DNA from: Desulfuromonas sp.
Lineage (GTDB): Bacteria > Desulfobacterota > Desulfuromonadia > Desulfuromonadales > UBA2294
Length of the DNA stretch: 44,032 nt
Direction: 5' to 3'
NCBI GenBank assembly: GCA_002868925.1
Contig: PKTZ01000093.1
Location: 1 to 44,032 of the forward strand
Part shown: in pieces, positions 37,364-44,032 of the stretch
How the letters are laid out: every line of letters starts with the position of its first letter
Position numbering within the stretch: the stretch's first letter is position 1
Notes under the pieces: model-generated
Database searches by the model: none
Seen by the model: the letters and a program-made list of their open reading frames with translations, nothing else
Told to the model about the DNA's origin: nothing
Made by a program: the position numbers and the translations under genes

Positions 37364-39304
37364 ATGCTCGATCTGATCAGAAAAAAACAGCAATCGACTA
37401 TAATCAAATTCGTATTCTGGGCGATCATCGCCACCTTCGTCGGGACGATTTTCCTCGTCTGGGGCAAAGGGAGTGACCGCGCCTCGAACGGCGGCACCCT
37501 CGCCGCCACCGTGAATGACCGGCAGATCGCGATCACGGACTACCAGCGGGCTTACCGCAACCTCTACCAGTTCTACCAGAACCTCTACAAGGAGAAGTTC
37601 AACGCCGAGATGGAGAAACAGCTCGGCATTGCCCGGACCGCAATCGACCAGCTCGTCCGCCAGGTCCTGCTCGAAGAAGAAGGGGACCGGCTCGGCATCG
37701 AGGTCTCCCGCCAGGAGCTGGTCGACTCGATTTCGCAGATCCCGCAATTCCAGAGAGACGGCGTCTTCGACCGGCAGACCTACCTGCAGGTGCTCGAATA
37801 TCAGCGCCTGACCCCCGACGAGTTTGAAGCGGCCCAGCAGAGCACCCTATTCGCCGAAAAAGTCGAAGAACAGATCATGTCGTCGGTCACCGTCACCGAC
37901 GCCGACATCGAAGACGAGTTCCGCAAGGAGAACGAGAAGGTCAACCTCAGCTTCGTCCGCCTCGCCCCGGCCCTGTTCGAAAGCAAGGTCGAAGTTGCCG
38001 ATGAGGCGTTGGAGACCTATTTCCAGGACAACCAGGAAGAGTTCCGGGTGCCGACCAAAATCGCCATCCGCTACCTGCAGTTCGAGCCGGGCCGCTACGA
38101 GGACGACGTTGTCCTCGAACAGAACGACATCGAGAAATACTACCAGCGCCACCTCGACAAGTTCGAGATCGAGGAACAGGTCAGCGCCGCCCATGTTCTG
38201 GTCAAGCTCGACCAGGACGCCGACGACAAGACCAAGGAAGAGAAGCGTAAGCTCGCTGAAACCATTCTCGAGAAAGCCAAGACTGGCGAAGACTTCGCCA
38301 AGCTGGCCCGTACCTATTCCGACGACACCGGTAGCGCCGCCAAGGGTGGTTCCCTCGGCTACTTCACCCGCGGCACCATGGTCCCGTCCTTCGAAAAAGC
38401 CGCCTTCGCCCTGAAACCGGGACAGATCAGCGACATTGTCGAGAGCCCATTCGGCCTGCATATCATCAAGGCCGACGGCTACATCGAGCCTTCCGTCAAA
38501 CCGATCGACGAGGTGATCGACACCATCAAGGCTGACCTGCGCAAAGAGATGGCGGTGACCGTCGCCTTCGAAAAAGCGATGGACGCCTATAACATCAACC
38601 GCAAAACAGGCGACCTCGACAAGGCCGCTGCGGACAACGACCTCGGCGTCAAGGAGAGCGGCCTGTTCGACCGCGTCACCCCGATCGACGGCATCAGCGA
38701 GTCCTCGGAAATCACCGCCGCCGCCTTCGCGCTTGACATGAACGAGCTGGCCCGCCCGATCCGCCTTAAATCTGGCATCTACCTGGTCGGTCTCAAGGAG
38801 CGCAAAGAGAGCCATATCCCGGAATTCGCCGACGTCAAAAAAGAGGTCGAGGCAGCCTACCGCAAACAGCAGGCCGTCGGCCTGGCCAAAGCGGCTGCCG
38901 ACGAGATCCTGGCCGGGCTCAAGGAGGGCAAAAAACTCTCGGCGCTGTCCAAGAAGAGCGGCGCCAAGGTCGAGGAGACCGGGCTGTTCGCCGAATCGTA
39001 TGGTGCTTTCGTCCCCCGCCTCGGCAATGCCGAAGAGCTGGCCACCCAGGCGTTCGACCTGACCGAAGAGAACCCGGTCGCACCGAGAGTTTACGAGCTC
39101 GGTGGACGTTTCGTCGTCGCCTCCCTGAAGAAGCTCGAGCCGGCCGACATGAGCAAGCTCGACGATGAGAAACGGGCGGAGCTGCGGGAAAAGGTCAACA
39201 ACAGCAAGCGTCGCGAAGTGCTCGAAAACCGCATTGCCGAGCTCAAAGCCGCCGCCGAAATCGTTTACACTCCATACATGCAGTCGATGCTCGAAAGAGG
39301 TTGA
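37364..39304 (+). CDS. ppiD: PpiD/SurA-type periplasmic peptidyl-prolyl isomerase and chaperone
   Basis: A 646-residue membrane-anchored folding factor for exported proteins. A single N-terminal membrane helix ([22 protein letters not shown]) keeps the rest in the periplasm. Residues about 45-170 are a SurA-like chaperone domain ([40 protein letters not shown]). A parvulin domain lies near residues 268-360 ([54 protein letters not shown]). After that comes a second, degenerate domain. This is the PpiD architecture and length. AAGGAG precedes ATG 37364. purC begins two bases after its stop. Confidence 0.92.
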   Translation: MLDLIRKKQQSTIIKFVFWAIIATFVGTIFLVWGKGSDRASNGGTLAATVNDRQIAITDYQRAYRNLYQFYQNLYKEKFNAEMEKQLGIARTAIDQLVRQVLLEEEGDRLGIEVSRQELVDSISQIPQFQRDGVFDRQTYLQVLEYQRLTPDEFEAAQQSTLFAEKVEEQIMSSVTVTDADIEDEFRKENEKVNLSFVRLAPALFESKVEVADEALETYFQDNQEEFRVPTKIAIRYLQFEPGRYEDDVVLEQNDIEKYYQRHLDKFEIEEQVSAAHVLVKLDQDADDKTKEEKRKLAETILEKAKTGEDFAKLARTYSDDTGSAAKGGSLGYFTRGTMVPSFEKAAFALKPGQISDIVESPFGLHIIKADGYIEPSVKPIDEVIDTIKADLRKEMAVTVAFEKAMDAYNINRKTGDLDKAAADNDLGVKESGLFDRVTPIDGISESSEITAAAFALDMNELARPIRLKSGIYLVGLKERKESHIPEFADVKKEVEAAYRKQQAVGLAKAAADEILAGLKEGKKLSALSKKSGAKVEETGLFAESYGAFVPRLGNAEELATQAFDLTEENPVAPRVYELGGRFVVASLKKLEPADMSKLDDEKRAELREKVNNSKRREVLENRIAELKAAAEIVYTPYMQSMLERG

Positions 39305-39306
39305 TC

Positions 39307-40203
39307 ATGGCAAACGTTATTAAAGAGAGTAACCTCCCCGACCTCAACCTGGTCAACCGCGGCAAAGTCCGCGAGATATACGATCTCGGCGAACACCTGT
39401 TGATGGTCACTTCCGACCGGATCTCCGCCTTCGACGTCATCATGGACCAGGGTATCCCGCACAAGGGTCAGGTGCTCAACACTTTCTCCAAATTCTGGTT
39501 CGAGAAAATGTTGGACATTATCCCGAACCACATCGTTTCGACCGACGTCGACGACTTCCCGGCCGAGACCCACAAATACCGCGAGCAGCTCGAGGGGCGC
39601 AGCATGCTGGTCAAGAAGGCCGAACCGCTGCCGGTCGAGTGCATTGTCCGCGGCTACATCTCCGGCTCCGGCTGGAAGGAATACAAGAAGATGGGCACCA
39701 TCTGCGGCATCCCGCTGCCGGCCGGACTCAAGGAGAGCGAAATCCTGCCGGAGACGATCTTCACCCCGTCGACCAAGGCCGAACTCGGTGACCACGACGA
39801 GAACATCTCGTTCGAGGAGACGGTCAAGCTGATCGGCCAGGAAATGGCCGAAAAGGTACGCGACATCTCGATTGCCATCTACGAGCGGGCCCGCAAATTC
39901 GCCGACGAAAAAGGGATCATAATCGCCGACACCAAGTTCGAGTTCGGTCTGATGGACGGCGAACTGATCTGGATCGACGAGGCGCTCTCGCCCGACTCCT
40001 CCCGCTTCTGGCCGAAAGACCAGTACCAGCCGGGCGGACCGCAGATGAGCTTCGACAAGCAGTTTTTGCGTGATTACCTCGAAACCCTCGACTGGGGCAA
40101 GGTCGCACCGCCACCACCGCTGCCGGACGAGATCGTGCAGAAGACCTCGGAGAAATACCGCGAGGCACTGCTCCGCCTGACCGGCATAAAAATCGAAGAT
40201 TAA
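39307..40203 (+). CDS. purC: phosphoribosylaminoimidazole-succinocarboxamide synthase
   Basis: Purine synthesis: joins CAIR and aspartate with ATP to make SAICAR. 298 residues of the longer SAICAR synthetase type: [27 protein letters not shown] at the start, [17 protein letters not shown], then [11 protein letters not shown]-like [32 protein letters not shown] and [15 protein letters not shown] 39307 has AGAGG six nt upstream; the track's TTG at 39301 overlaps the ppiD stop. It is followed by a clear terminator. Confidence 0.97.
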   Translation: MANVIKESNLPDLNLVNRGKVREIYDLGEHLLMVTSDRISAFDVIMDQGIPHKGQVLNTFSKFWFEKMLDIIPNHIVSTDVDDFPAETHKYREQLEGRSMLVKKAEPLPVECIVRGYISGSGWKEYKKMGTICGIPLPAGLKESEILPETIFTPSTKAELGDHDENISFEETVKLIGQEMAEKVRDISIAIYERARKFADEKGIIIADTKFEFGLMDGELIWIDEALSPDSSRFWPKDQYQPGGPQMSFDKQFLRDYLETLDWGKVAPPPPLPDEIVQKTSEKYREALLRLTGIKIED

Positions 40204-40205
40204 CC

Positions 40206-40234
40206 AAAAAAGGCCGAGCAATCGGCCTTTTTTT
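40206..40234 (+). terminator. intrinsic terminator after purC
   Basis: Stem GGCCGA / TCGGCC with loop GCAA at 40212-40227, extended by A/T pairs and followed by seven T residues. Its tail ends only 15 nt before the next start codon. Confidence 0.85.
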
Positions 40235-40249
40235 ATCTATGCTTGTACT

Positions 40250-40927
40250 ATGAAGAGACCTACGAATCCGTCCTCTTTTATCATCCTGCTGGTTCTTGCC
40301 GGCCTGCTCATTTCCGGCTGCGCCGAAAAGCTGCCGCCGGCCGACCCGGATCTTGCCCAGCAGATGCAGCGTGAAGGGCTCAGCCTGCTCAACCGCGGCG
40401 ACTTCACCGGGGCCTCCGCGAAACTATCCGGGGCCATCCAGTACGACCCGCAAAACAGCCGGGCCTATCTCACCTACACCGAGGTGCTCGAATCGATCCG
40501 GCTGTTCGACGGCGCGATCGACGTTTTCAAAAATGCAGTCGATCGCCTGCCGGCGGGCGACCCGTCGCTGCCATTAATCCACTATCGATACGGACTGCTT
40601 CTCGCCCGCAACGGCACGGATATCAAAAAAGCGAAACAGAGCCTCACCCATGTCACCGACCCGGCACAGAAGCTCGACCTGCAGGGGGTTATCGAGATTT
40701 ACGACGCCAGACCGGGAGCGGCCCTGGCTCTGTTCGGCAACGCCCTCGCCGAAACCAAAAATCGCGACCAACAGGCCCGAATCCACTACCACACCGCCCT
40801 GGCCTACCACAAACTGGGCGATACCGCCAAAAGCAACGAAGCGCTCTTTCACGCCGTCAACAACGCCAGCAGCCTGGCCCTGAAAAATCATATCCGGGTC
40901 TTCTTCGATACCCGGCAGCCCCCCTGA
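40250..40927 (+). CDS. TPR-repeat lipoprotein
   Basis: A 225-residue protein with a lipoprotein signal peptide: IILLVLAGLLISGC with the lipid-bearing Cys24. The rest is helical repeats of TPR type (MQREGLSLLNRGDFTGASAKLSGAIQYDP, AYLTYTEVLESIRLFDGAIDVFKNAVDRLP, ARIHYHTALAYHKLGDTAKSNEALFHAVN). TPR lipoproteins usually serve as envelope scaffolds; no specific role can be given. There is no Shine-Dalgarno sequence, and TATGCT ends 6 nt before the ATG, so the mRNA may be leaderless, or read-through of the purC terminator may supply it. Confidence 0.82.
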   Translation: MKRPTNPSSFIILLVLAGLLISGCAEKLPPADPDLAQQMQREGLSLLNRGDFTGASAKLSGAIQYDPQNSRAYLTYTEVLESIRLFDGAIDVFKNAVDRLPAGDPSLPLIHYRYGLLLARNGTDIKKAKQSLTHVTDPAQKLDLQGVIEIYDARPGAALALFGNALAETKNRDQQARIHYHTALAYHKLGDTAKSNEALFHAVNNASSLALKNHIRVFFDTRQPP

Positions 40928-40969
40928 TCCGCCCAACGGCCAGTTTCGTCAACAAGAGCTTAAATAATG

Positions 40970-40998
40970 TTGACACCGGGAAACGACTTTGCTATAAA
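40970..40998 (+). promoter_or_regulatory. consensus sigma-70-type promoter for tRNA-Ala
   Basis: TTGACA (40970-40975), a 17-nt spacer and TATAAA (40993-40998), 15 nt before the tRNA. The -35 is a perfect match and the -10 has five of six. Confidence 0.85.
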
Positions 40999-41013
40999 TC
41001 TTTCTCGCTTCAC

Positions 41014-41089
<76 letters not shown>

Positions 41090-41097
41090 ATAAAAAC

Positions 41098-41132
41098 AAG
41101 GACTTATGGCTTTGTGCTGTAAGTCCTTTTTT
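41098..41132 (+). terminator. intrinsic terminator of tRNA-Ala
   Basis: A 9-bp stem AAGGACTTA / TAAGTCCTT with a 13-nt loop, followed by TTTTTT, directly after the tRNA. Confidence 0.88.
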
Positions 41133-41278
41133 ATTGCTCCTTCCCAAGGTGTCCAGATATGTGTCTAGTTACTTTTAAATCGAATATTTGTCAGCATAAT
41201 TAATCATTGATTGAATCAGCCAAAATTGAAGTGACTCAAACCTCTAATGGCTTCCTATAAGGGCTACGCTGTCTTCCA

Positions 41279-41390
41279 ATAAATCACGACGGCCAAGGAG
41301 CATTTCGCTTTCTTAAATTGCAGGGGTTGTAAGAATTGGTAAATCTGAGGGTATTTCAGCTTCAGAATAGAAATAGCAGGATTTATAAGA
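41279..41390. repeat. accessory-region repeat, unit A
   Basis: Two blocks match unit B at 42850-42997: ATAAATCACGAC...TTAAATTGCAGG (41279-41324) and TCTTAAATTGCAGGGG...ATTTATAAGA (41311-41390). By eye the 80-nt block is about 70 percent identical. The 75-aa ORF that covers it on the minus strand has only a GTG start and looks spurious. Confidence 0.6.
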
Positions 41391-41449
41391 CGGTCATTAA
41401 TTTGACTGTGCTTTTGTTTTATCCCATTAAATGAATAGTTCTTTAACTT

Positions 41450-41532
41450 TGCTATAATTACAAAACCAAACCAATTGCGGCTAAGGGCCACTCTTTGGGA
41501 TTCTATCCCTCCCTGGCCGCACTTTTTTATTT
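41450..41532 (+). ncRNA. candidate small RNA with extended -10 promoter and structured 3' end
   Basis: TTTGCTATAAT gives a perfect -10 (41453-41458) with an extended TGn; transcription would start near 41465. After about 10 nt comes a strong stem, GCGGCTA(A)GGG / CCCTGGCCGC (10 bp, one bulged A), whose loop holds a second hairpin GGGATTCTATCCC. ACTTTTTTATTT follows. The product would be about 60-65 nt. The outer 7 bp with an unpaired A at the 3' side also recall a tRNA acceptor stem, so a reduced tRNA remnant is possible. The promoter shares ACTTTGCTATAA with the tRNA-Ala promoter. Alternatively this is only a terminator. Confidence 0.45.
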
Positions 41533-41539
41533 GTTACCT

Positions 41540-41578
41540 AAAAAACAGGGACCTTCAAATTAAAGGCCCCTGTTTTTT
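41540..41578 (-). terminator. intrinsic terminator of the octahaem cytochrome gene
   Basis: AAAAAACAGGG(A)CCTT paired with AAGG(C)CCCTGTTTTTT around a 7-nt loop; the symmetric A and T tracts would let it work in both directions. It lies 18 nt beyond the cytochrome stop on the minus strand. Confidence 0.88.
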
Positions 41579-41595
41579 AATATAGATCTTTGTTG

Positions 41596-42639
41596 CTAAT
41601 GAATTTTCTTCGCGTTCTGGGATGCCCATCCCCTGTCACGGCTAGCATGGCAGCCGAGGCAGACATAATCAAGTGTCACAAAACCTTTTGAAAAAGTAGA
41701 CTTCATTCCTTTTTCTTCCACAGTCTTAAACATATCCGCATTCTTGTCGGTGTTGATCTTGAAGATATGGGTGCGAACATCACCGGTGTAGCTGGAGACT
41801 GCGATGGCCGACTTGCTCGCCTTCGGCATGTGACATTCGATGCAGCGGGTTCCCTGCTTCCCGTGGATATTCTTAGCGAAGCTCTTAGCGACATCGTCAT
41901 GGCATTCGGCACAGTTATCTTTGGCCAGGATTGCCCGCTTGTGCGGATCATGGCAGGTCGTGCAGTCAAGGTCCTTATGGACGCCCGCCTTAAGTTCGTT
42001 GATCTGCTCGTGATGCTTTATGAAGCCGCCACTGGCTGGTGGCTCAGGCCCCATACCGCCGCGCTGGTGACATTTGCCGCAGGACTCGGCCGATGTACTT
42101 ATCTGGATATTCTTCTTGCTCGGCTGACGGATGTGGTCACCGCCAGCACCGTGACACTCTTCACATCCGATTCCGTCTTCGGACCAGGTCCCTATCATGC
42201 CCGGCTTACCGTCCTGATTCCCCATGGAGCTGTAGTTGGTCATATGACAGGGGCCGCACTTGTAAGGCTTCTTTTCCCCCTTGTGATAGAACGACCAAGA
42301 CCCATCCTCGATGTTGTACTGGGTCATAGCTTCACTACCGTCTTTTGCGGTTGTAATAATGTAACCGTTGTTATCAATAAAGCGAGCTTTCTTGTTTGCT
42401 CCGCCAATTACATAGGAAATATCGTCCCAGCTATAGCCAGGAGGAAGAGGAAGTTTAGAGTAGCGGGCCTTCTCCATTTTGCGCAGCTTCCAGGGATGCC
42501 CGCTGGCTTGCCAGTCGTTGTAGTTCTCCTGGTGACAGGAAAAGCATTGATCCGATCCAACGTAGTCGGTGGCGACGGCCGGAACAGCCAACAACGTAAA
42601 GATCAATCCGAGACACGACATCATTGTCAACTTCTTCAT
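41596..42639 (-). CDS. secreted octahaem c-type cytochrome
   Basis: A 347-residue periplasmic protein with a signal peptide (LGLIFTLLAVPAVATD). Eight CxxCH haem-binding motifs are visible in order: CFSCH, CGPCH, CEECH, CGKCH, CTTCH, CAECH, CIECH, CLGCH. The many other His residues can provide distal ligands. It opens with the YVGSDQCFSCHQENYNDW...HPW pattern common in multihaem cytochromes of metal-reducing bacteria. The role is electron transfer in respiration; the donor and acceptor are not known, and it is not clearly one of the named octahaem reductases. GGGAGA lies upstream of ATG 42639. It stands alone in an A+T-rich tract between repeats, and would depend on the Ccm/Ccs machinery encoded elsewhere. 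Confidence 0.92.
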   Translation of the reverse strand: MKKLTMMSCLGLIFTLLAVPAVATDYVGSDQCFSCHQENYNDWQASGHPWKLRKMEKARYSKLPLPPGYSWDDISYVIGGANKKARFIDNNGYIITTAKDGSEAMTQYNIEDGSWSFYHKGEKKPYKCGPCHMTNYSSMGNQDGKPGMIGTWSEDGIGCEECHGAGGDHIRQPSKKNIQISTSAESCGKCHQRGGMGPEPPASGGFIKHHEQINELKAGVHKDLDCTTCHDPHKRAILAKDNCAECHDDVAKSFAKNIHGKQGTRCIECHMPKASKSAIAVSSYTGDVRTHIFKINTDKNADMFKTVEEKGMKSTFSKGFVTLDYVCLGCHASRDRGWASQNAKKIH

Positions 42640-42676
42640 GGTTCATCTCCCTTGCGATTGGTTTGAGGACATGCCA

Positions 42677-42706
42677 ATTCCGCTTCGTAGCAGATGAACG
42701 CGGAAT
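42677..42706. promoter_or_regulatory. inverted repeat in the cytochrome leader
   Basis: ATTCCGC / GCGGAAT, 7 bp with a 16-nt spacer, between the predicted promoter and the cytochrome start. It could be an operator for a dimeric regulator or a 5' leader stem. Confidence 0.35.
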
Positions 42707-42722
42707 AATATCAATATTTTGA

Positions 42723-42750
42723 ATTCTATAAGGGAAAAGAAAATGCGCAA
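42723..42750 (-). promoter_or_regulatory. candidate promoter of the octahaem cytochrome gene
   Basis: On the minus strand TTGCGC (42750-42745), a 16-nt spacer and TAGAAT (42728-42723), about 85 nt upstream of the start codon. Confidence 0.45.
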
Positions 42751-42849
42751 GCGGGAAAGTTTATAATTAAACTAGGGATTTAGATTTTCGTGAGGATAGA
42801 GTCTCATTGAAGGAACTGGGCCCGCGCTCCCTTCACTCTACGAATTTCC

Positions 42850-42997
42850 ATAAGTCACGACTGCCAGGAAGGCTTTGTCTTTCTCAAATTGCAGGACTGG
42901 TGAGAAGCTATCTCAATTCTTAAATTGCAGGGTTTATAGGAATTATTAAATTAGGCGGGTTTTGAACCCTTAGTGAGAAATAGTAGGACTTATAAGA
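42850..42997. repeat. accessory-region repeat, unit B
   Basis: ATAAGTCACGACTGCCAGG... and two AAATTGCAGG blocks (42885-42895 and 42921-42932), then ...AGAAATAGTAGGACTTATAAGA. It matches unit A at 41279-41390, with one extra internal block of about 30 nt. It lies in the 510-nt gap between the cytochrome and the lipoprotein gene, beside a terminator and a tRNA-Pro-like fragment; no gene is seen in that gap. Confidence 0.6.
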
Positions 42998-43026
42998 AAA
43001 GAGCGACCCTGATTAGGATCGCTCTT
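42994..43026 (-). terminator. intrinsic terminator after the tRNA-Pro-like fragment
   Basis: AAGAGCGA(C)CCT / AGG(A)TCGCTCTT with loop GATT (42999-43026). On the minus strand it is followed by TTCTTA. It lies downstream of the tRNA-Pro-like fragment, in the place expected for a tRNA terminator. Confidence 0.7.
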
Positions 43027-43034
43027 CCTATTAT

Positions 43035-43080
43035 CGGTCGGGGCTAGAGGATTTAAACCTCCAACCCTTGTTCCCGAATC
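43035..43080 (-). pseudogene. decayed 3' fragment of a tRNA-Pro gene, copy 1
   Basis: On the minus strand it reads GATTCGGGAACAAGGGTTGG then AGGTTTAAATCCTCTAGCCC and CGACCGA. This follows the 3' half of bacterial tRNA-Pro(GGG): anticodon loop TCGGGAA, T arm with loop TTTAAAT in place of TTCAAAT, acceptor strand ending CCCCGACC and a mutated CCA (CGA). The sequence upstream of the anticodon does not pair, so the 5' half is missing. Such 3' fragments commonly mark integration junctions. Confidence 0.6.
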
Positions 43081-43148
43081 CTTTGATTTTTTAGAAGTCT
43101 GTTGAAAGGACGAATAGGATAGTCCTCTCTATTCTTCATCAATGGCAT

Positions 43149-43748
43149 TTACTTATTGCGAAAAACGGCGGCATCAATCAATTCTTTTTGGAGTTTTTTT
43201 AGTGCATTTTCAGCAGCTAGTTTTCCAGCGAGACTGTGGTCCTTAATGATTTCACTTACAGCTACAACGTCGTTATCAGCTTGAACGGTAGTCTGCCAAA
43301 CCTGAGTTTGGTCTTTGTCAACAGCAATACAGTTTATTGTCATCGAAAAGTCGGTGGGTGGCCAGAAGAATGCATTTCGAGATGAAGATGTAGTTGTAAT
43401 TCTTGGTATGAAAACAAAAGATATGTCCTTATCCTGAAGGAACGATATGTCATTGAGATCTTTGATCATGTAAGTTGTTGTGAAAATATTTGATAATACA
43501 AGGTTGAAGGCTGGTTCAAGATCAGCATACGGTGCATATTTTACAGAATCACCTCCGCCCGCAGATGTTGTAGTTTGTAAAGCTATATTTTCTGTCGAAA
43601 TGTAATAGCCGACGTTTTTATTGATTTTTTGTGAAGGGCCTTCATTGCCAATATTGTCAAGTTTTGGGTTGATCTTAATATTATGAGCACAACCGCTACA
43701 CAATAATAAAAGCACTAGGATGAAGAAGAAACGTCTCTGAATTTTCAT
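43149..43748 (-). CDS. hypothetical lipoprotein
   Basis: A 199-residue protein with a lipoprotein signal peptide: positive MKIQRR, a hydrophobic FFFILVLLLL and lipobox LCSGC with Cys20. The mature part is low in G+C codons. It contains YYISTENIALQTTTSAGGGDSVKY, FVFIPRITTTSSSRNAF and a C-terminal helix KLAAENALKKLQKELID. The pattern (a beta-rich domain, then a helix that starts after an inducible-looking AxSEIIKDHS) recalls small outer-membrane lipoproteins of the LPP20/YajG kind, but I cannot assign a family. ATG 43748 has GGAGGG upstream; the track's start adds six residues over that site. Codon use is unlike the core genes, fitting acquired DNA. Confidence 0.7.
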   Translation of the reverse strand: MKIQRRFFFILVLLLLCSGCAHNIKINPKLDNIGNEGPSQKINKNVGYYISTENIALQTTTSAGGGDSVKYAPYADLEPAFNLVLSNIFTTTYMIKDLNDISFLQDKDISFVFIPRITTTSSSRNAFFWPPTDFSMTINCIAVDKDQTQVWQTTVQADNDVVAVSEIIKDHSLAGKLAAENALKKLQKELIDAAVFRNK

Positions 43749-43787
43749 GATTTGCCCTCCTTGCATAAATTTGGTTTTTCTTAATTG

Positions 43788-43815
43788 ATTTTATCTCTAT
43801 AGAGTCAAGGTGCAA
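43788..43815 (-). promoter_or_regulatory. candidate promoter of the hypothetical lipoprotein gene
   Basis: On the minus strand TTGCAC (43815-43810), a 16-nt spacer and TAAAAT (43793-43788), 40 nt upstream of the ATG. Confidence 0.45.
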
Positions 43816-43888
43816 CTGCGGAGAGGAAGCCCGGGGCCGGAATGCAAATAAAAAAAGCGACTCTGATTAGGGTAATTCTTTTTATTAT

Positions 43889-43917
43889 TGGTTGGGGTGA
43901 GATGATTTGAACCTTTG
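43889..43917 (-). pseudogene. decayed 3' fragment of a tRNA-Pro-like gene, copy 2
   Basis: On the minus strand it reads AAAGGTTCAAATCATCTCAC then CCCAACCA. It has a T loop TTCAAAT, an acceptor-like CACCCCAAC and an intact CCA. Its left flank (43857-43881) is a decayed form of the terminator seen next to copy 1. Nothing of the 5' half is visible. Confidence 0.45.
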
Positions 43918-43928
43918 ACATATATTCT

Positions 43929-43998
43929 CATAAGTCACTGGTTGCGAGAAGAAAAACCGCTTCTTATTGATAGAGATATTTAAGAGGGTTATTAAATC
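43929..43998. repeat. accessory-region repeat, unit C (weak)
   Basis: CATAAGTCAC at 43929-43938 matches the start of unit B, and GGTTATTAAATCA near 43987 resembles its later part; the rest has diverged. Confidence 0.35.
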
Positions 43999-44001
43999 AA
44001 G

Positions 44002-44032
44002 AATGGCCACCCAAAACAGGTGGCCATTTTGT
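44002..44032 (+). terminator. strong hairpin at the right edge
   Basis: A 10-bp stem AATGGCCACC / GGTGGCCATT with a short A-rich loop, followed by TTGT at the window edge. It may terminate a gene beyond the edge on the minus strand, or be a free-standing bidirectional terminator. Confidence 0.6.

Noticed and set aside
41264-41491. 75-aa minus-strand ORF in the accessory region
   Set aside because: GTG start without a ribosome-binding site, lies over repeat unit A and the small-RNA candidate; Lys/Ile-rich translation is expected from A+T-rich DNA.
41767-42666. 299-aa plus-strand ORF opposite the octahaem cytochrome
   Set aside because: The eight CxxCH motifs and signal peptide fix the minus strand as coding.
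42660-42690. TTGGCATG as a sigma-54 (-24/-12) promoter for the cytochrome
   Set aside because: The GC of the -12 element is missing at the right distance (10 nt after GG).
42957-42969. GGGTTCAAAACCC (minus strand) as a third tRNA T arm
   Set aside because: The loop fits, but only three base pairs form and no acceptor or CCA follows.

Overview
The window looks like a chromosomal segment of a Desulfuromonadales / Geobacter-type bacterium (Desulfobacterota). The evidence is the moderately high G+C of the core genes, a secreted eight-haem c-type cytochrome, a thioredoxin/DsbD-type membrane protein, stacked CheW, receiver, PilZ and hybrid-kinase genes, and core-gene neighbourhoods (secA with argJ; nadK-recN; mreBCD-mrdA-rodA). 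This is an inference from gene content; no species can be named from sequence alone.

Region 1 (1-5.3 kb): the 5' part of valS runs off the left edge. Next is a minus-strand operon of two CheW-like proteins plus a receiver protein with a Pro/Ala-rich linker, with a promoter in front and a perfect hairpin terminator behind. Then come a dGTPase-like HD hydrolase and a plus-strand degenerate-receiver/PilZ protein with a TTG start. Region 2 (5.3-12.8 kb): a minus-strand run secA, receiver-GAF-histidine kinase, argJ, deoC, deoB, joining protein export, arginine synthesis and deoxynucleoside breakdown. Region 3 (12.9-19.6 kb): a membrane thiol-disulfide protein, typA/bipA, and a plus-strand pair of a secreted M1-type metallopeptidase and a ChaN-family protein joined by a TTGA overlap. 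Region 4 (19.6-25.1 kb): nadK, recN, a short ArgA-like acetyltransferase and an M23 peptidase on the minus strand, with rarA divergent from nadK.

Region 5 (25.1-31.7 kb): a nitroreductase bracketed by two copies of a long imperfect inverted-repeat element (a third copy lies at 14.35-14.6 kb), a long-chain acyl-CoA ligase, and minus-strand genes for a radical SAM enzyme of the AmrS type, an MscS channel and a Cys-rich ferredoxin-like protein. Region 6 (31.7-37.2 kb): the cell-shape operon mreB-mreC-mreD-mrdA-rodA with overlapping or abutting genes. Region 7 (37.3-41.1 kb): ppiD-like chaperone/isomerase, purC, a TPR lipoprotein and tRNA-Ala(GGC).

Region 8 (41.1-44.0 kb) is different. It is A+T-rich, gene-sparse and follows a tRNA gene. 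It carries an octahaem cytochrome and an unknown lipoprotein separated by diverged repeats, two decayed fragments that read as the 3' half of a tRNA-Pro gene, several intrinsic terminators and a candidate small RNA. It looks like a mosaic accessory region built around tRNA-derived junctions, and is the most likely place for something undescribed. No integrase, transposase, CRISPR array or rRNA was seen in the window.
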